In this document: piece by piece, positions 1 to 10,273 of the stretch
Numbering within the stretch: the stretch's first letter is position 1
Layout of the letters: every line of letters starts with the position of its first letter
DNA from: Chamaea fasciata
Taxonomy: Eukaryota; Chordata; Aves; Passeriformes; Sylviidae
Direction of reading: 5' to 3'
Assembly: GCA_029207755.1 (NCBI GenBank)
Contig: JARCOQ010000068.1
Location: 186,001 to 250,000, forward strand
Length of the DNA: 64,000 bases
Notes under the pieces: model-generated
What the model saw: only the letters and a program-made list of their open reading frames with translations
The model's database searches: none
Told to the model about the DNA's origin: nothing
Program-made: the position numbers and the translations under genes

Positions 1-1654
1 CTGACTGTGCCAAAGGCACAGCTCAGCTGCCCTCGGTGGCTGCAGGAAAAGTCCAGAGCCCAAAGAGCCTCCATGGCTGTGCTGGAGACCAGGGCTTGGG
101 GAGGGAAAGGCAGGGCTGCTGCGGGATGGGCAGGGGATTGAATTCCAGCACTCATCCTGTTCTCTGATGATCCTGGCACCATGCTGGTCCCTGTTGCAGC
201 CTGGAGCAGAGCAGATGTTTATGGGACAGGAGCCCTCTGGGGCTCTCCGGGAATGCACCTTGCAAGGTGCGCTGCTCCCCCTACAGCTGTTCTCTGAGAG
301 ATGCCAATCCCAGCTCGGCACCTCGGGGCACAAGTGGCACCGCCTGTTCATGCACACACAGCTGATGTCTGCCTGGAAAGGGGCACAGGTTTTCGTACTT
401 GTGCATTTCATAATATACAAGCATATTTTTATTATCTGGGTCGTTTGAGTAGTTGAGGAAATGGCAAAGTTTTCCCACCAGAAATTTCCTGGATCTACTA
501 TATTCTTCTACTGATGGCATAACAAGAAATACTGCTCTTCTCTAGTTGTGTCAAAAAGATTCCGTTTATTATTTTCTTCACCTATTCCTTCTGGTGTTTC
601 TAGCTGTCCTGTTTAAATTGCCATGACTAAGGACATTTCTTTACTAGACCAGCTGGATCTATGTCCTTCCCGAGTCTCCCTGATTTCCTCCTCCAGACAC
701 TCTCTGGTCATTCAAGTGCCTCTCAACTGACTGGTTTCATGCTTTGATCTTCAGGGAGTTGCCCAATCTCTCTGAAGTTCACAGAAGTATCGTATCAGTC
801 AACATCTTAAGTGTGTTTGTATCTATCACAGAATTTCCTTTTCGTATGTCTTTGTCGAAAACTCTTCCTGCATGGAAAGCCCTTGGGGATGGTGGACATG
901 TCAGATGCTGCTGGGACATCACAGAGAGCTGAGGGAAGAGCTGGGATGCTTATTAAACTGTATGGTGTTCAACTCCTGTTTGTTGGCAAGAAACCTTTCT
1001 GTGCCTCTGAGTCTCACCAGTCCCGGAGCCCCAAAGGACACAAACCTGGTGAGTTGTGGTTCCCACTCCGGTGGCACTTGCACCTTGGCTCTGCACAGGA
1101 GAGCTCTTCATCCACTTGTTCTCCTTTCCTTCCTCTAGGCATGGAGGGAGCTCCTGTCTTCAGCGTGTGCAAAAAACAAATCTGGCCAGAATCGGGGCAG
1201 GGAGGCTTTGGGGAGACCTTGGGATCTGTGCTGGGCACAGGAGGTCTTTTCCATTGGTCTGAGAGTGTCTGCTGTGGAAAGTGGATGTTAATACCCAGCA
1301 GAGAAATGACTTTTGCATTTTACGGAGCTGTGCCTTCCCCTGGGTTTGTGTGCTGACAAGAAATGAACATCCCTCTGTGTCTCAGGCAGCTCCTCCAAGG
1401 AAAGCAGGTGGGAATTGGAGCCAAGGAGCTGAAAGCTGCAGGTGCAGCCTGGGGTGGAAGGAGCTCAGATTTGCACAAGGCTGCTCTGAGTCCCAGGGCT
1501 TGGATGTGGGAAATGGTGGGGTGGGGGTAGGGACAGAGTCTGATTGATTGTCAGTCAGGAAGGGCCTTGATTTTCATAGCTATTCAAAGTGAATTAGAAG
1601 GTACTTGTGATTTATTAAAAAAATATGAATATCGAGCTAATACTGATATCCAAG
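1..1654. other. Intergenic or intronic sequence, no gene recognised
   Basis: I see no protein family, RNA gene or mobile element here. Short open frames exist on both strands, but they overlap one another and carry no recognisable motif. Several CAG/GT pairs could pass as splice sites, which cannot be judged without transcripts. Confidence 0.5.
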
Positions 1655-2525
1655 TGAGGGGGACAAAAACTTTCTAACAGTTTAAAGTTAGAAAGTGTAT
1701 GTCTGTTGCAGCACCGGGCGGCATGCGGGGTGGCTCCCAAATACACACCGCAATTTACAGACAATCACAGAGTTCTTTTATTTACAAAGATGTTGAATAC
1801 CCAAAACACAAATGCGTACTCAGAGCCCCCCCCCCCATCCCATTCTCCGCTTAGTATGGTAACTAGCCAAAAAACAATTAAGCATGCTAGTTTGGCCTTT
1901 GAAATGGGTCGGTGCTCCTTTTCAAGGGGAGGGGGGCTTAAAATAAGAAAGTAAGATGAGTCGTCCTTGCTCTGAACTTTCTACCTTTTCAATGCAAATG
2001 TGACAAATGAGCTCTGGTAGGACTCCCATTTCTCCAGGTGCATGACTTTCAATGGGTTTCTGAATAGGGAGTTTCTGTAATCGTCTTGTGCTCCTAAATC
2101 TATTTATCAGGTTCTCTGTTCTTCATTACAAACCCAGCTAAGCAAAACATAAAGTTGACAAGCAATCAGTTATTGAGGCCTGGGAAAGTTAATTCAAATC
2201 TGGTTTCCCTTAACTAACCACAGACTTTTAATTTTTAGCAAACTTTAATTAATTCCTACAAAGCTTATCTCTAACTAAAATCTTAACCTCTCTAAAATCC
2301 TTAATTCTTTAAAGTCTATGTCTCACTTGGATTCAATGCCAATTGGAGATTGCACATATCAGTGTATTAATAGGGAATAAAACCTCTAAACAGGACCATA
2401 AAAATCTTTTCTCAGTGTCCTTTAAAATATTATACATTCACTTGGAGGACAGTTCTAAAATCTGTCCAATTAACCAGAAAAATTTGAAAACTTAAATCAA
2501 ATTATTCCCCGAGGCTTGGCCTGTT
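1655..2525 (-). repeat. Diverged LTR-like element, copy A (minus orientation)
   Basis: Read on the minus strand, this segment aligns along its length with 5560-6277 read on the plus strand. Shared landmarks in order are a motif reading TTAG(T/C)TAAAGATAAGCTTT-like, CTGATAAATAGATTTAGGA, a C-rich promoter-like block followed by GACCCA, a block around GAGAATGGGA, and a terminal palindrome-like CTAACAGTTTA(A/G)AGTTAG. A minus-strand AATAAA lies near 1775. The order of promoter-like block, polyadenylation signal and CA end suggests an LTR. The family is not identified, and the outer edges are estimated from where the similarity to copy B fades. Confidence 0.6.
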
Positions 2526-3570
2526 AACGCGTTCTGAATGTTGATGGAGCCCTGGGCCACTGAATTCCTGAACTGAAGAGCTGAAGGCTGAACAAGCCTC
2601 TGGAGAAGTCCAACCCAGCAGCAGCCTCCAAGTGTCTGAGGGAGGGTGTCACAGCTCCCACTGAGGCCACCCCTGCCCAGAGACCGTGGGGGAATGGGCA
2701 GACAAGGAGAGCGTCCCTGGGGCTGGGCAAGCAGAACTCAGAGGCACCAGCGGGTCCAGGTGGGAAACGGAGTGTGGGATGTGGCTGTGAAAGCCCTGCC
2801 TGGGCTGTGCCAAGCAGGACAGAGAAGCCCTGAGCCCCAACCCCCAAACAACTCTCTCCGTGAGACATTGCAAAGGAATTACAATTGTTTGTGTACTCTG
2901 AGTTGGAAACAATGGAGAAGTACCAACAAGAGATTCTCAGAAGCTTAAAACAACAAAACAGCCTTTACTGGCAACTTTAGAAAATCAGAGAAACTTGAGC
3001 AAAAGCTTTACTATGACATTCAGTCAACAAAAAAACACTGCTCAAAGCGTTAACTTGGCCCATTCAACTTCACAAACTGGAAGCCTGCTCAATTTTAAGT
3101 TAAGCAAAATTTGCAAGGAGGGAATTAGAAGAGGAAGACACAGAAAGAGAGAAAGACAAATAAAATATAGAGAGAGAGATAGAGAGAAGAACACACACTG
3201 CTACCAGCTCCTGGATTCCAGCAGTGTTCAGACAGAAATTCCAAGAGGAGCCAGGGTCAACGTGTGTGCTTGCCTTGTGGTCAGCCTAAAATACCCCTTG
3301 GTCTTCCTGGGCCCCTCCCCCAGATGGGACTTTGGGTCATCTGGTCACTCAGGAGCTGGGCTGGGGGCTGCAGAGGTGGGTGTGGAGCATTGCCTTTGGT
3401 GTGCCAGGGATTGGCAGACACTGCTGGGCTGGGATAGAGGCTCGGGGGGATTTGGGTTACAGGGTCAAGTCAATGCTTTGAGAAGTGCTGGGGTTCAGGG
3501 CAGGGTAAGGCTGCCTCTGCCCCTTCCTCCCCCTCACACGAAATGTTTCCAGCCAACAATCTCCTCCAGT
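2526..3570. other. No recognised gene; GA-rich stretch at 3125-3190
   Basis: A purine-rich stretch of GAGA/AAGA words lies at 3125-3190. Around 2860-3450 the minus strand has features loosely resembling another old LTR, but no termini or TSD could be fixed. Open frames here lack family motifs. Confidence 0.4.
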
Positions 3571-3574
3571 CTCT

Positions 3575-4010
3575 CACAAGAGGCAATGTTGGAGGTGGAA
3601 TCCCAATTCTGGCCGTGGGCACCTGGACAAGAAGGACAGTTCTTTTCCGTAGGAAGGAAAGTACAGAGCCCCAGGGTTTGGAAGGCAGGTGAGAGACTCA
3701 CTAGGCCAAGGTCACCCAGACTTGTCATTAATGGCAGATTTTGTCTGGGAGCAGGCTTTGGATAGAGGGAAGTTTTGGAGGTGGAATCCCAGTCTCAGCC
3801 ATGGGCACCTGGAGAAGCAGGACAGGGGTTTTTTTTCCCATTGGAAGGAAAGCACAAAGCCTTCCCTAGAGTTTTGGGGACAGATGGGAAGTGACCCTTG
3901 TGAAACCACTGCCAGCCAGACTTGTCCTGACAATATTCCCATGGGAACTATCCCTGGATATAAGGAAGTTTAGCAGTGAAATCTGAATTCTGGCCGTGGC
4001 TGGTGCATTT
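3575..4010. repeat. Degenerate tandem repeat, unit about 190 bp, about 2.3 units
   Basis: The block GGAGGTGGAATCCCA is followed by GGCACCTGGA, and this recurs at about 3590 and 3777 with a diverged third start near 3970. CCAGACTTGTC recurs at about 3716 and 3914. Spacing is therefore about 187-198 bp. The units also share a block reading GGAAGGAAAG(C/T)ACA(A/G)AGCC. It resembles a dispersed satellite-like repeat of songbird genomes, but no library was available to confirm this. Confidence 0.65.
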
Positions 4011-4571
4011 GCCAGCATTGCCATGGGTTAGCACAGGAGGGGGAGATTTCCCCTTCGAGAGAAGCTCGTATTTCAGTTTTTGCATTCAGGCAGCTCCAGA
4101 TCCCTCAGCTTTGGTTGCACGGCAGCTGGAAATGCAAGCGCAGGAGCTCTCTTTGGGCCCAGCCACAGCAGGTGACAGCAAGGACAGGGCCCTGGCAGTG
4201 TGACATGTGCAGAGAGCGCCTTCAGCAAACGCTGGGGGCTGGAACTCTGTGCAGAAAAGGCCCCGGGGGGTCTCTGCACCCAGGCTAAAGGAACAAAGTT
4301 CCATTTCTGGCCTGGCTGGGGAGCACCACAATGGTGCCTTTTCAGGGCAAGGTTCCATTGCCGGCTGTTCTCTGAGCCCCAGAGGGGATTCCGGGGGGCC
4401 AAGGGACTGAGAGAGGGACTGTGCAGGAGCCGGGAACAGAGAGAGAGCCCAGGCTCTGGATTTGTGTTTATTTTAGAACTTCCTGTGCGTCTAAAACATT
4501 CCTTGCACGGTTCTGCCTTGGGAAAGGGGAACTTCCTTGGTGGCACCTTGGGCTTGGCACACACCTGAGGA
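4011..4571. other. Unannotated sequence
   Basis: No gene or known repeat is recognised. It is moderately GC-rich, with overlapping open frames on both strands and no motif favouring one of them. The last four bases (AGGA) form the left target-site copy of the adjacent solo LTR. Confidence 0.4.
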
Positions 4572-5188
4572 TGTTATAAATGATCAGAGCCAATTTCCAA
4601 AATCAAAGATTTATTTAACAAATTTGAAAAGCAATTTCGGGAAACGCCACGATAAATCAGGACAACATCGATCGAATGTTGGGTGGACAACCCGGGAGCA
4701 GCAAAGGGTGCTTCTCCGGAGTACTGCCCACAAATTCGGGGTCTCAGGGGAGGTGTTTTATACCATTTTTCTACCCTGAGGCGAAAACAAGACGGTAACA
4801 AAGAACCCGAAGAACATGACATCATGTACATAACATAATCATTGAAATGTCTGGTGTCCGCAAGGGATATCTGAAAGAGTTTCCTGAGAAATTGAGAAGA
4901 CGTCTGAATGAAAAGTCTCCGAATCTTCTGTCAGAAGGTTTCTGCCCAGATTGGTATCGGATCTCCTGATGAGCTGTGAAGATGTGGCCAGCCCGTGCTT
5001 AATGGGCCGTTTCCCGGTTACCTCTCTGGCAGATGTCGAGGTAACACCTTTGGACTGTGAAAAGACTGTGGTATGCGAAGAGATGCCCTGGAACTCTTTC
5101 CAGGAATTCAGGGGTTTTTTACATTCCACTGCAAAGTTTTAATACACACAATTTTAATCCACGAATTTAATACTATGTATCCATTACA
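4572..5188 (-). mobile_element. Solo LTR, minus orientation, with 4-bp TSD
   Basis: On the minus strand the element starts TGTAATGG and ends TTTATAACA, giving TGT...ACA termini. It has a TATA-like GGTATAAAAC at about 4755-4765 and an AATAAA in the segment complementary to about 4610, in the correct order for U3-R-U5. AGGA flanks it on both sides at 4568-4571 and 5189-5192. A 4-bp duplication fits gammaretrovirus-like (ERV1) integration. No internal retroviral genes are attached, so it is a solo LTR left by LTR-LTR recombination. The right edge rests mainly on the TSD match. Confidence 0.65.
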
Positions 5189-5559
5189 AGGAGATTGTCT
5201 GTTTTCCATGGGGAAGCTCAGGGGTTTTAGATTGCTAAAATAAAAGAAAGGAACCCCCTCGTTGCCTGAGTGCACCCAGTTCTCCGAGCAAAGCAGGTCC
5301 CACGTGAGCGAGGAGAGGCAGGATGGAGTTGGGGAATGTGGAGCAAGGTTGTCCACTGGGTCAGAGCTCAAGGCACAGCTTCTCTGAGCAGGCCAGACCT
5401 GCCTGCTTAGGAGAGTCCCGGGGTCAATATGAGTCACTGAATGCTGCAATCACCTCTGCTCTCAAGAGAAAAATACACCCTTGAAAATAGGAATGTGCGT
5501 TTATTAGAAGCCCTTTGAAATATTTCTCCGTAACTCTAGGAAAAAAGATCTCCCAATGA
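5189..5559. other. Unannotated spacer
   Basis: Spacer between the solo LTR and LTR-like copy B. I see no gene, RNA or repeat in it. Confidence 0.4.
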
Positions 5560-6277
5560 ATTGCAACAGACCACGGGGAAATCAAGGGAGAGCTGAGAGA
5601 TGAATTTCAAAGGAGGTAAGGATTTGAGAAAAGTTCATGTTTTAGCTAAAGATAAGCTTTGCCAGAATTAGTTCAAGTAGGTAGATAGATAAGCTGTGCT
5701 GGAAAGAATTAGAAGTTAATGGTTAGATGAAAGGATTGCGATCAAGGATAACGATCCTGGATCTAAATAACTAATTGCTTGTCATTTTTGTGTTTGTTTA
5801 GCTGTGTTTATAATGAGAAACAGAAGAAACTGATAAATAGATTTAGGAACACAGACAATTGTAAATCCTCGAGCATCCTAAAACCCATTCAACAGTCATG
5901 GAGAAAGGAAACAGGAGTTTGACCAGTTATCATTTATCTTGATATCCATTGAAAAGGTTGAAAGTTTACAATGAGGAAGACTCCACTTACTTCCTTTTTT
6001 TACGCCCCCTCCCCATATAAAGGACCACTGACCCAATTCAAAGAACAAACTACACACGCTTAATAGCTTTTTAGCTAATTATAATATGAAGCAGAGAATG
6101 GGAGGTTTTAGTGCTATAAATATGTATTAGTATTTTGGATATTCAACACTTTTGAAAAGAAAGAGATTTTGTAACTTGGCAGTGCATTTTAGGGAGTGAT
6201 CGCACACAACTGCCTGGCGTTGCATTAAACATATACTTTCTAACTCTAAACTGTTAGAGAGTCTTCTGTCTGTCACA
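5560..6277 (+). repeat. Diverged LTR-like element, copy B (plus orientation)
   Basis: This is the inverted counterpart of 1655-2525. It has a C-rich stretch followed by CCCCATATAAAGGACC (TATA-like, near 6013-6022), then GAGAATGGGA, then ATTAAA near 6225 as a possible polyadenylation signal, then the palindrome-like CTAACTCTAAACTGTTAG, and a CACA end at 6277. No target-site duplication was found. The two copies differ at many positions, so both are old. Confidence 0.6.
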
Positions 6278-7336
6278 GTTGGGTATCGATAGTAGATCAA
6301 TATCCATATTTTAATAAGTCAGCAGTGGCACAGGAAACTCCCAGCTGATGGGAACAAACTTTCTGGCTGACTTCAGAGGCCACGACAGAACTGAGTGGTT
6401 TCCCTCCTGTCCCCCAGGCCTTCCTGGCCCCAGGGGCTGATGGCATTTGTGCTCCCTCAGGTTCATCTCCCCACACCAACACCATGGGGGTGCTCAGGCC
6501 TGCTCTGGGCACTGCAAACAGGGGCTCCTGAGCCAGAGCTGCCGTGTCTGTGCCTGCAAGGATGCGGCCCCCGTGTGAGCTGGGAGAGAGGCCAGGGCTG
6601 CAGAGGGGGGATGTTGTTGGCAGGTGCATGAGGACGCTCTGGGACGCTGCCCGGGGGTGTCCAGCACAGTGGGGATGGATCAGCCCCTGCTCTGCTGCTC
6701 CTTCCCGTCTCCCCCAGGGACCCTGCAGAGCCCCAGCCGGGCTGTTTGCCCCCAGCCTGCCCACGGCCACCCTGGGGCTGCTCACGGGGCTTTTCCGTGC
6801 ACAGCATTGGGCCTGGGCGTGTTCTGGAGAGAGCCTGGGCAAGGAGCCTGGAGCAGCGAGGCCCTGCCCTGAGGCGTCAGCGCTGCCCCAGCGGAGCCCA
6901 TGGCCTGTCCCTGCTGCAGCCCCGGCACTGCCAGCCCCAGCCCTGTGCCCGGCGCCGAGAGCACTCCGGCCCTACAGCAACACCAGGGCCAGGAGGGCAG
7001 CGGGGCAGGGCCACGGGAGCAGCGCTGCCAACACCAAGGGCTGCTGCTCCTGGGCACAGCTGCTGTGCCAGCACTGATCTGCCCCCAGCTCTCATCCAGA
7101 GAAGAGAACCAAAGGGGGATCTCTGCAGAAAACTTGCCTGCCAGATCCTTGGGTTCCTTTAAAGCCACCAGGAGGGCAGCCCCTCATTGACACAGTCTGT
7201 GGCCACAGGGAAGGTGGAGAGAAACAAAATGAGAAATGGCACAAACAGTGACACTGCTTTGTGGACAATATTACAAAAGTAAAACAAAGGAAAAGAACCT
7301 CCAAAGTAAAGCAACAAGAGGTATCAAAAATGACTT
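6278..7336. other. GC-rich sequence, no gene recognised
   Basis: 6400-7100 is rich in CCCAG, CTGCTG and GGGGCTG words, and long frames stay open on both strands as expected from base composition. No domain or splice structure can be argued from sequence alone. Confidence 0.4.
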
Positions 7337-7730
7337 TTATGACAAGTGATTTTGAGAAACTGGCCAGCAGTTTAATGTTTGTAAAACCATCCAGCCATCA
7401 GTCTTCCACACTGCAGCCTCGAGCTCCTGCTTCCTCAGGCTGCAGATGAGGGGGTTCACGGCTGGAGGCACCAGCGAGAACAGAACTGACAGGGCCAGAT
7501 CCGGGGATGGGGAGGAGATGGAGGGGGGCTTCAGGTGAGCAAACATGACAGTGCTGAGGAACAGGGAGACCACGGCCAGGTGATGGCGGCAGATGGAAAA
7601 GGCTTTGTGACGTCATCCCTGCTCAGACGGGATCCTCAGCACGGCCCTGAAGATCTGCACAGAGGAGAAAACAATGAAAACAAACCAACCAAATACCAAA
7701 GAGGCACTAACAGCCAAAAGTTCTTTTCTT
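7337..7730 (-). pseudogene. Olfactory receptor 3' fragment (OR14-type), frameshifted
   Basis: The minus strand encodes the C-terminal part of a class A olfactory receptor. One frame, 7726 down to 7613, gives the fifth membrane segment and following loop (FVFIVFSSVQIFRAVLRIP). After SEQG the frame breaks with a stop, and the adjacent frame, 7600 to 7337, continues with the sixth and seventh segments (VVSLFLSTVMFAHLKPP, then PPAVNPLICSLRKQELEAA). PxxNPLIxSLR is the family's TM7 signature. Segments one to four are missing. The 5' truncation falls where the HSF-like gene's repeat region begins. The fragment belongs to the OR group greatly expanded in birds; truncation and frameshift make it non-functional. 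Confidence 0.85.
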
Positions 7731-8654
7731 AGCTGGCGGGTTGGAGGCTGGGGGCTGCTGCTCCCTGGGGAGCTGCTGGAAGCTGCAGGGCTGGATCCTG
7801 AGCACCTCCCGGTCGAGCGGGGGCAGCTGCCCCCCGTAGAGCTCCAGGAAGCGGCTGGGGGCCCCCTCCTGTCCGTGCAGCCACAGCCGCTCCCCGTGGA
7901 AGCCGAGGAAGTGGCAGGGCGGGATCCGCAGCACCTCCCGCGGGGCGGGCAGTGGCCGCTGCCCATAGAGCTCCTGGAAGCGGCTCGGCCCCTCCCGCCG
8001 GGCCGGCCCCGGCCGCTCCCTGTGCAGCAGGTGGAAGCCGCAGGGCGGGCGCCAGGCGAGCGGCGGCCGTTCCCTGGGCGGCTGCTGGAAGCGGCCGGGC
8101 CGGGGACAGCGCAGCTCCCGGCCGTCCGGCAGCACCCGCTCCCTGTGCAGCAGAAGGAAGCCGCGGGGCGGGCGCCCGGGCGGCAGCGGCGGCCGCTCCC
8201 TGGGCAGCGGCTTGAAGCCGCAGGGCGGGCGCCTGCGCCCCTCCCGCCCTGCCGCCGGCCGCTGCCTGTTGGCCGCGCTCCGGCGCCTGATGCGGAGCAG
8301 GAGGTCGGGGCGGTCGCGGCGAAACCAGGGGTTCGTGTAGTGGAGCCAGGCGCCGGCATCGCCCGGCGCGGCTGCGCCAACCCAGCCCGGCCCCTTGCGG
8401 AAGCCGTAGCGGTTCAGCTGGCGCAGGAAGCTGCGAAACTGCGTGGCCCGGAAGGTGTGCGGGGCCGGCCCCTGGGAGCCGCCCGGGCCGAGCAGCTCCC
8501 GCTCCAAGAGGGAGCGGTCGATGAGCAGCCCCCGCGCCTGGCTGTCCCAGCGCACGGAGCGGACGCGGGGGCTGTTTGCCAGGCGCCACAGCTTGGCGGG
8601 GAAGGTGCCGGCGCTGAGCCCGGCGGGCAGCGGCAGCTCCGGCATGGCGTCCAT
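7707..8654 (-). CDS. Heat-shock-factor-like DNA-binding protein with C-terminal repeats (HSF5/HSFY type)
   Basis: A single uninterrupted frame of 315 residues starts at the first of two closely spaced Met codons (8654; the other is at 8645). The frame is open further upstream, but only through the (GGCTC)n array, so this start is preferred. Residues 17-125 form an HSF DNA-binding domain: FPAKLWRLANS at the start, the recognition-helix motif SFLRQLNRYGFRK at 75-87, and a WLHYTNPWFRRD block before a basic tail. The family binds inverted nGAAn elements in the nucleus. The HSF oligomerisation coiled coil is absent. Instead, from about residue 140 to the end there are eight imperfect repeats of about 20 residues built on (C/R)GF-x2-L-x-RER-P. 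The last residues and stop lie in the olfactory-receptor fragment, so the present C-terminus is a junction product. The lack of introns suggests a retrocopy or single-exon paralogue. It resembles HSF5 more than HSF1-4, but assignment needs a search. Confidence 0.65.
   Translation of the reverse strand: MDAMPELPLPAGLSAGTFPAKLWRLANSPRVRSVRWDSQARGLLIDRSLLERELLGPGGSQGPAPHTFRATQFRSFLRQLNRYGFRKGPGWVGAAAPGDAGAWLHYTNPWFRRDRPDLLLRIRRRSAANRQRPAAGREGRRRPPCGFKPLPRERPPLPPGRPPRGFLLLHRERVLPDGRELRCPRPGRFQQPPRERPPLAWRPPCGFHLLHRERPGPARREGPSRFQELYGQRPLPAPREVLRIPPCHFLGFHGERLWLHGQEGAPSRFLELYGGQLPPLDREVLRIQPCSFQQLPREQQPPASNPPAKKRTFGC
7765..8225 (-). repeat. Coding tandem repeat, about 8 units of about 60 bp, inside the HSF-like gene
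   Basis: On the plus strand the anchor (C/G)(A/T)G(G/C)(T/A)-GGAAG(C/T) recurs near 7770, 7838, 7900, 7966, 8022, 8078, 8145 and 8206. Spacing is 56-68 bp, mostly a multiple of three in net effect since the frame survives. Translated on the minus strand, each unit gives a Gly-Phe or Arg-Phe core, then Leu, then an (R/G)ER or (G/E)R-P segment. The opposite strand is also open through the whole array as a composition effect. Confidence 0.75.
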
Positions 8655-8696
8655 CGCCGACTGTGGCCACAACGACCGGAGACCAACGGCCGCGGC

Positions 8697-8846
8697 TCGG
8701 CTCGGCTCGGCTCGGCTCGGCTCGGCTCGACTCGGCTCGGCTCGGCTCGGCTCGGCTCGGCTCGGCTCGGCTCGGTTCGGCTCGGCTCGGTTCGGCTCGG
8801 CTCGGCTCGGCTCGGCTCGGCTCGGCTCGGCTTGGCTCGGCTCGGC
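8697..8846. repeat. (GGCTC)n microsatellite, about 30 units
   Basis: A pentanucleotide CTCGG/GGCTC array runs about 150 bp with a few single-base variants (CTCGA, TTCGG, CTTGG). It ends about 40 bp upstream of the HSF-like start codon, so it lies in that gene's 5' leader or core promoter. Confidence 0.95.
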
Positions 8847-9574
8847 ACGGGAAGCCCCTGGGCAGGGTGGGCTCTGGGAGCTGTGGTGGACTCTGTCCCC
8901 ATGCTGCATCCTGTGCCTGGGTCACCATCGGTGACGGAGGAAAAGGCCATTGCTTTGTCTTGGCTGGGGAAAGGATGAAAAGGGGACATTAGAAAGCATT
9001 CTTTTGGCCACCTTTTCAGCAGACCAACTGTTTTTTTCTCGCCATCTCTGCCTGTTTTTTGCAGAGTTGGAACATTTCTCATGATTCGCTGTCAGCAACA
9101 GCAGCAGGAAGGGGCAGTGATTTTGTCAGCATTGTCATCAAAACGCTAGTGCTGCCCCATGGATGGATGTTGCTTTATGCCAGGGATGAAAGGCCTTCAC
9201 TTGTAGGGAGCTCACGCTGCTGTCTTCCCAAAGGACGTTGCCATTTTCTTTCCTCAGGAATCGCTTCTTCTGTTTTTCCCCCCATCTGGGGAGATTTCCA
9301 ATGCAAATGCCTCCTGCAGCCAGCTCTTGCCAATGCAGACTGACCAAGGAGATCTTGCAATGGACAGAGACTCCCTAGAGCTGGTGTGGAGAGGTGAGGG
9401 GGAAGGTTTGTCCTTTAGTCTTGAAGTCTTGTTGGGGAGCTGATTGTGCTTGGGGGGACTGACAAAAATGATGTGTCCTGAAAAACCACAGAGACTTTGG
9501 GGTTGTCATGTCATTTCTGTCTGAGAACTTTTTGAAAAGTTTCAATTAACCTTTTTTTTTTTTTTTTCTTTTTC
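8847..9574. other. Sequence between the HSF-like gene and the ERVL provirus
   Basis: No gene recognised. A poly-T tract lies at about 9552-9568, immediately before the provirus. If the HSF-like gene is transcribed, its promoter should lie in the first part of this interval. Confidence 0.4.
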
Positions 9575-9579
9575 CCTGC

Positions 9580-10250
9580 TGTTGGAGGTTGGGTTTGTTC
9601 CTTCTTTCTCTGGGGAATTTTTTCCCCACGGGTTGCCAAGGGGACCGGGTGTTGGATACTTGAGAGTGCTTGGCTGAAACAAAGAGATAGACAAAAGGTG
9701 GAAGGGGGAGATAACGCAGGTAAAAGACACAGCTTGAAGCAGCTGCGTGCTTTTCTGCTTCCGGCATTCGGGAGACGCGTGTCTGCTGCTCCTCGAAGAT
9801 CTCAGCCGCCGCAAAGCACGCCGAGCAGAAGCTGAGTCGCTTTTCTGCCTCGCCTTCGAACTTCTTCGGCGCTGCTCCTCTTGCTGCAGCGTGACCCTGC
9901 ACTCCCTGCGCTGCCGGGACATCCTGCCCCTGCCTGCCGGGACACCCTGTCATCCCAGCTACCAGCCCGGGACTTTTCCACTGTTCCAGCTTGGTGCTCT
10001 GAGGATCCTGCAGGGACACCGAAACCAAACTGCCCTGGGTTTTGTGAAACAAAGCCCTCAAGGTTCTTGGTGCTGTTGTCGTTTGTCATTAATGCTGTAG
10101 TTGTTTGGTGGGGGGGGGAGTTTTTTTTGTGTTTGTTTGCTTTGTATTACATACTAGTAAAGAACTGCTATTCCTGTTTCCCAAATCTTTGCCAAAGAGC
10201 CTCTGATTGTAATTTTACCTAGCAGATACCTGTCTTCCTAAACCAAGACA
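9580..10250 (+). repeat. 5' LTR of the ERVL-like provirus
   Basis: Begins TGTTGGAGGTT and ends AAACCAAGACA. It is exactly as long as the 3' LTR and aligns to it without gaps. It keeps G at nearly all sites where the 3' LTR has A, for example the nine-G run near 10110, so it preserves the unedited state. Polyadenylation and TATA signals are not clear-cut. Confidence 0.93.
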
Positions 10251-10255
10251 GATTT

Positions 10256-10273
10256 TGGCGCCCAACGTGGGGC
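10256..10273 (+). other. Primer binding site, tRNA-Lys (Lys1,2 type)
   Basis: TGGCGCCCAACGTGGGGC begins 5 bases after the 5' LTR. This 18-mer is the complement of the tRNA-Lys1,2 3' end, as used by several beta- and lentiviruses. Confidence 0.85.

Noticed and set aside
2995..3765. 256-codon plus-strand frame
   Set aside because: It crosses a GA-rich simple stretch and the 190-bp tandem repeat and has no recognisable domain.
7674..8978. 434-codon plus-strand open frame antisense to the HSF-like gene
   Set aside because: It is open because the GC-rich repeat has a period close to a multiple of three on both strands. The HSF DNA-binding domain fixes the real coding strand as minus.
8414..9082. 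Minus-strand frames extending upstream of the HSF-like start through Ser-Arg-Ala-Glu-Pro repeats
   Set aside because: They are translations of the (GGCTC)n microsatellite and join the domain only by lack of stops.
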